From Styela clava (Eukaryota > Chordata > Ascidiacea > Stolidobranchia > Styelidae): a stretch of 64,000 nt of DNA. The position numbers and the translations under genes were made by a program. The DNA lies in NCBI RefSeq assembly GCF_964204865.1, contig NC_135261.1, positions 7,750,001-7,814,000 of the forward strand, read 5' to 3'. The notes beneath the pieces are model-generated. The model worked only from the letters and a program-made list of their open reading frames with translations, made no database searches and was not told the DNA's origin. Shown piece after piece: positions 61,140 to 64,000 of the stretch; the first letter of the stretch is position 1, and the number at the start of each line of letters is the position of its first letter.

Positions 61140-63726
61140 ATGAGCTGTAATTTTAAAATATCTATTATAATATTTTTACTCTTTGCCATTTTTTGGAAAC
61201 AATCTTTGAGTCAGGAACATGGGTCTTGTCAATCTAAATTGTCCGCCATACAGAACATCCTAAATCGTGATAATGGAAATTCTGACTCGTCGTGTGCTAT
61301 TGGTACCTGCCAAGGAAAACCCGGAAAGAGAGGGCCTGCAGGACCTCGAGGGCCCTTTGGTTCAAGAGGGCCAAGTGGGCCAAAAGGAACTTGCAAATGT
61401 GATCTCAGTGTGGTGGAAGAACTCAAGCAACAGATAAGAGAATTACAGCGTCAGTTCATTATAACGTTTGGGAATAATAGCTGATTTACATAATAAATTG
61501 TAATAACAAAGATCCTCTCATTATAGGATAAAAACTTTTTGCGGGGCCACGGTTTTGAGAATAAAATAAACCAATCATGACAGGAATTTTAAAATATCGA
61601 TGGAATCGAATAAAATTTCTATGTTCTGGTGCAATAGGAACACATTTTTCACAAAACTAACATATTGGTATTTCCCGCAGTTGGTTTGGCACAGTAAAGA
61701 CATGAAAAATAATTATTATAAAGCTAAGTATGACAGCCAAACTTTTATCCTTCTTTTTCGATTTTTCAGATGCACAGAGAATGGTCAGCAAAAGATCAGG
61801 TAACATGTATATCTCACTTATGATATATATAAAACAGAGGTATATTATTTCTGTTCTCGCAGTTAAAATTTTTTTTATGTTAATATGGAATGCATTTAAT
61901 GATGATAACATAGTAATGCCAGGATTTAGCGTTAAAATGGGACCACAAAAAGGACACAATAAAATAAATTGTTCTGATAACCCCTGACCGAACTCAATAG
62001 TTTCTCGCACATACTTCTGGTGAGACGTATCTATATGAAACTATCAAGCTGGATTATTATTTTAACTTCAAATTTTCTTTCAACTCCAAAGCATTATGCT
62101 ACGCTGGAATTGCTTCTGGAAAAATTACGGCCTCATCAACTCATGGATCCTGCCAGCTGAAAAACGTTCATATCAATTCCGGCGGTGCTTGGTGTGCAGG
62201 AACAAGTGAGTGTCATTGTGTTATTCTTCATTTTATTCGTACTCCTTCTTCACCCTTCCTATTGCTTGTTTATACTTGTTTTTTTGCCCCATTTTCTTAC
62301 TTACACCTCACATATATTCAGCACATTTCCTTTTTTTGCCACTACACAGTTGTCTTCCTTACTCAGTAATATTTGAACTCTGGTGTCTTTCTTATTGTAT
62401 TGGAATTGTACATATGGATCGTTTTATTATTATGTTGTTGTTGTTCTTGTTGGTATTTTTTTCTTCTTATTGTTATGAGAAAATTGCTTCGAAATATTCA
62501 GAGGTCGAAGATTGAATTTTTTGCTAGAAGGCTATTACTTCTGTTTATTTCAAAAAATTTCTGTGAAATTGATGTTATTTGTCTACTGTGATAGATTGCA
62601 TCGTACTACCTTGTTTTGGTCTTAGTGTCCATATATTTGAGCATCGCACTCATGGTTTTTTTTTTCTACTTCTCTCAGGCTTCAATGTGATTTTTAGTTT
62701 GTAACTTAATTAGGTCTCTCTTCTAATTCGTCTTGTTGTATAACTTCTGTACTCACGACTCTTCATAACAAAATATTTGAAATACTATACTTTTATATAT
62801 TATTCTATATTATATTGCTATTCAGATGACGCAAACCAATGGGTTCAGGTTGATCTGAAAAGTCCAAAGCAAATTACTGGCATAGCAACGCGAGGAAGGT
62901 TTGATTGTTGCCCCCAATGGATAAAAACGTACAAAGTTTCATATGGAAATAGCGTGAGCAATCTCACAATATACGAAGAAAATGGATCACCGAAGGTTAA
63001 ATTTGTCAATGTTTTGCACATGTTTCAATGAACAAAACATAACATCATAAAAGTGCTTTAAATTACAGTAACGCAATCATCAAGGTATCACATGTATTTT
63101 TCACACAGTATTTTTTGGAATCAGCAAAATGACATTTTATTTGTCGTTTTATAGTAAAGACATGAATTCCTTCTTTGTGAAGTAAATAAAAAGCTTACAC
63201 GTTCCTGTATCTGATTAGTATTATAAAATGTCAATGGAGAGGACTTTGAAAATACTATAAAATAAACGGCGCTCCAGAAGTATGTGTACCAATATGGAGG
63301 CAACTAATTTTGTTCGCCTACGTTATATCAAGTTGTTTAAAAGAACTGGAACCTATGGGCAGGGGGTATATTCACTTGGCTAACACAGACAGTCCCCGAA
63401 CTCGTAATAGAACTAAAATACAGAAAATCGAAATAAAATCATAGCCTAACCATAACCTGGTACACATACTACGGGACTACCAAATAAAAAGCTGTAGCAA
63501 TAAATAAGATGTGGAAAATATTGGTAAGAATTTATTAATAAAATCTGTCCTAAATCAATAATGTTTTCATTTTTGTATCAATTTTCAGATATTCTCCGGA
63601 AATTCCGACAAGAACACGATCGTGAAAAGATACTTCCGCGAATCCATCACTGCGCGATACTTTAGAATTCATCCTCTTGCATTCAATGATTGGAGAAGTA
63701 TGCGCATAGAGTTGTTAGATTGCTGA
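61140..63726 (+). CDS. Secreted collagen-like/discoidin-domain protein 2
   Basis: Exons 61140-61449, 62092-62205, 62826-62995 and 63589-63726 (243 residues), with a possible extra 30-base exon at 61770-61799. Signal peptide 1-24 (FKISIIIFLLFAIFW...SLS), Cys30, Cys52 and Cys57, then nine Gly-X-Y triplets (59-85: GKP GKR GPA GPR GPF GSR GPS GPK GTC). A CKC and helical neck (VVEELKQQIRELQ) follow, then one discoidin domain: CYAGIASG, AWCAGT, NQWVQVDLKSPKQITGIATR, GRFDCCPQW, IFSGNSDKNTIV, ARYFRIHP, MRIELLDC. Exon sizes 170 and 138 and the intron phases are identical to gene 1, so the pair arose by tandem duplication. Role inferred as for gene 1. The exon 1 donor (C|GTCAGT) is weak-to-fair. The large intron before the third listed exon holds a dispersed repeat. 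Confidence 0.9.
62405..62660 (+). repeat. Dispersed repeat family, copy 3
   Basis: Shares TACATATGGATCGTTTT with copy 1 and GCTAGAAGGCTATTACTT with minor changes; lacks the GCGCACCTTGTGG segment. Located in an intron of collagen-discoidin gene 2. Confidence 0.6.
63271..63481. repeat. Terminal-inverted-repeat element related to the foldback family
   Basis: Left end CTCCAGAAGTATGTGTACCA and right end TGGTACACATACTACGGGAC form an inverted pair and resemble the arms of the elements at 29621 and 55647. It lies in the last intron of collagen-discoidin gene 2. Confidence 0.55.
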
Positions 63727-64000
63727 ACAACATCTGAATTACGATCAAATCCAAAAACATTAAAAAGATTGAATGATCACTCTGTAAAATTTAAAACATT
63801 CCACAAATATATATAACACGGAAAGCAATAATGTAGAAAACTTATATTAAAATACCTTTTTTAATTGATAGAAGATTGAACCAAATAGAAAGAATCTATT
63901 ATTAGGTCGATATTTGAAAGAGAATATAGAACTAAGAAATTTCATTTCATCAATTGTGACTAACTGGCCTAATTTATTTTTCCATACAAATTAATTTTGT
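63727..64000. other. 3' flank of collagen-discoidin gene 2
   Basis: AT-rich to the window edge; no further exon seen. Confidence 0.5.

Overview
The window is AT-rich animal DNA with spliced, well-spaced protein genes and many small transposable-element remnants. A tunicate (ascidian) is the best guess. The reasons are a Tbx6/Tbx16-type T-box gene of chordate character, compact AT-rich introns, tRNA-derived SINE and MITE debris, and several start codons sitting within about 15-50 bases of a good 3' splice site. That last pattern is expected where spliced-leader trans-splicing occurs, as is known in tunicates. The species cannot be named from sequence alone.

Layout. 1-6.2 kb: a single-exon minus-strand gene for an R3H-domain protein with a very long disordered tail. 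7-25 kb: a gene-poor tract holding MITE-like elements, a tRNA-derived SINE inserted into one copy of a duplicated block, and two non-autonomous hAT-like elements with matching target duplications. 25.5-35.7 kb: a nine-exon rhodopsin-class GPCR on the plus strand, with a second in-phase candidate first exon and one unexplained antisense exon-like block in intron 2. 38-48 kb: a segmental duplication, partly inverted, built around a small secreted cysteine-rich gene. One five-exon copy is complete (minus strand, 44.4-46.1 kb) and three other copies are partial. 48.6-53 kb: an eight-exon minus-strand T-box gene, with a candidate 5' leader exon upstream carrying a 63-codon upstream ORF. 57-63.7 kb: two tandem plus-strand genes, each encoding a signal peptide, a cysteine cluster, 8-9 collagen Gly-X-Y triplets, a short helical neck and one discoidin (F5/8 type C) domain.

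Working together: the genes do not look like one pathway. The two collagen-discoidin genes are clear paralogues with the same exon phases. Their layout copies that of collectins and ficolins, with a discoidin domain in place of the usual lectin head, so they are the strongest candidate for a little-described system (inferred extracellular recognition molecules). The expanding secreted cysteine-rich family next door is the second. All gene models come from reading frames, splice-site phase and family motifs by eye; none was tested with transcripts or database searches.
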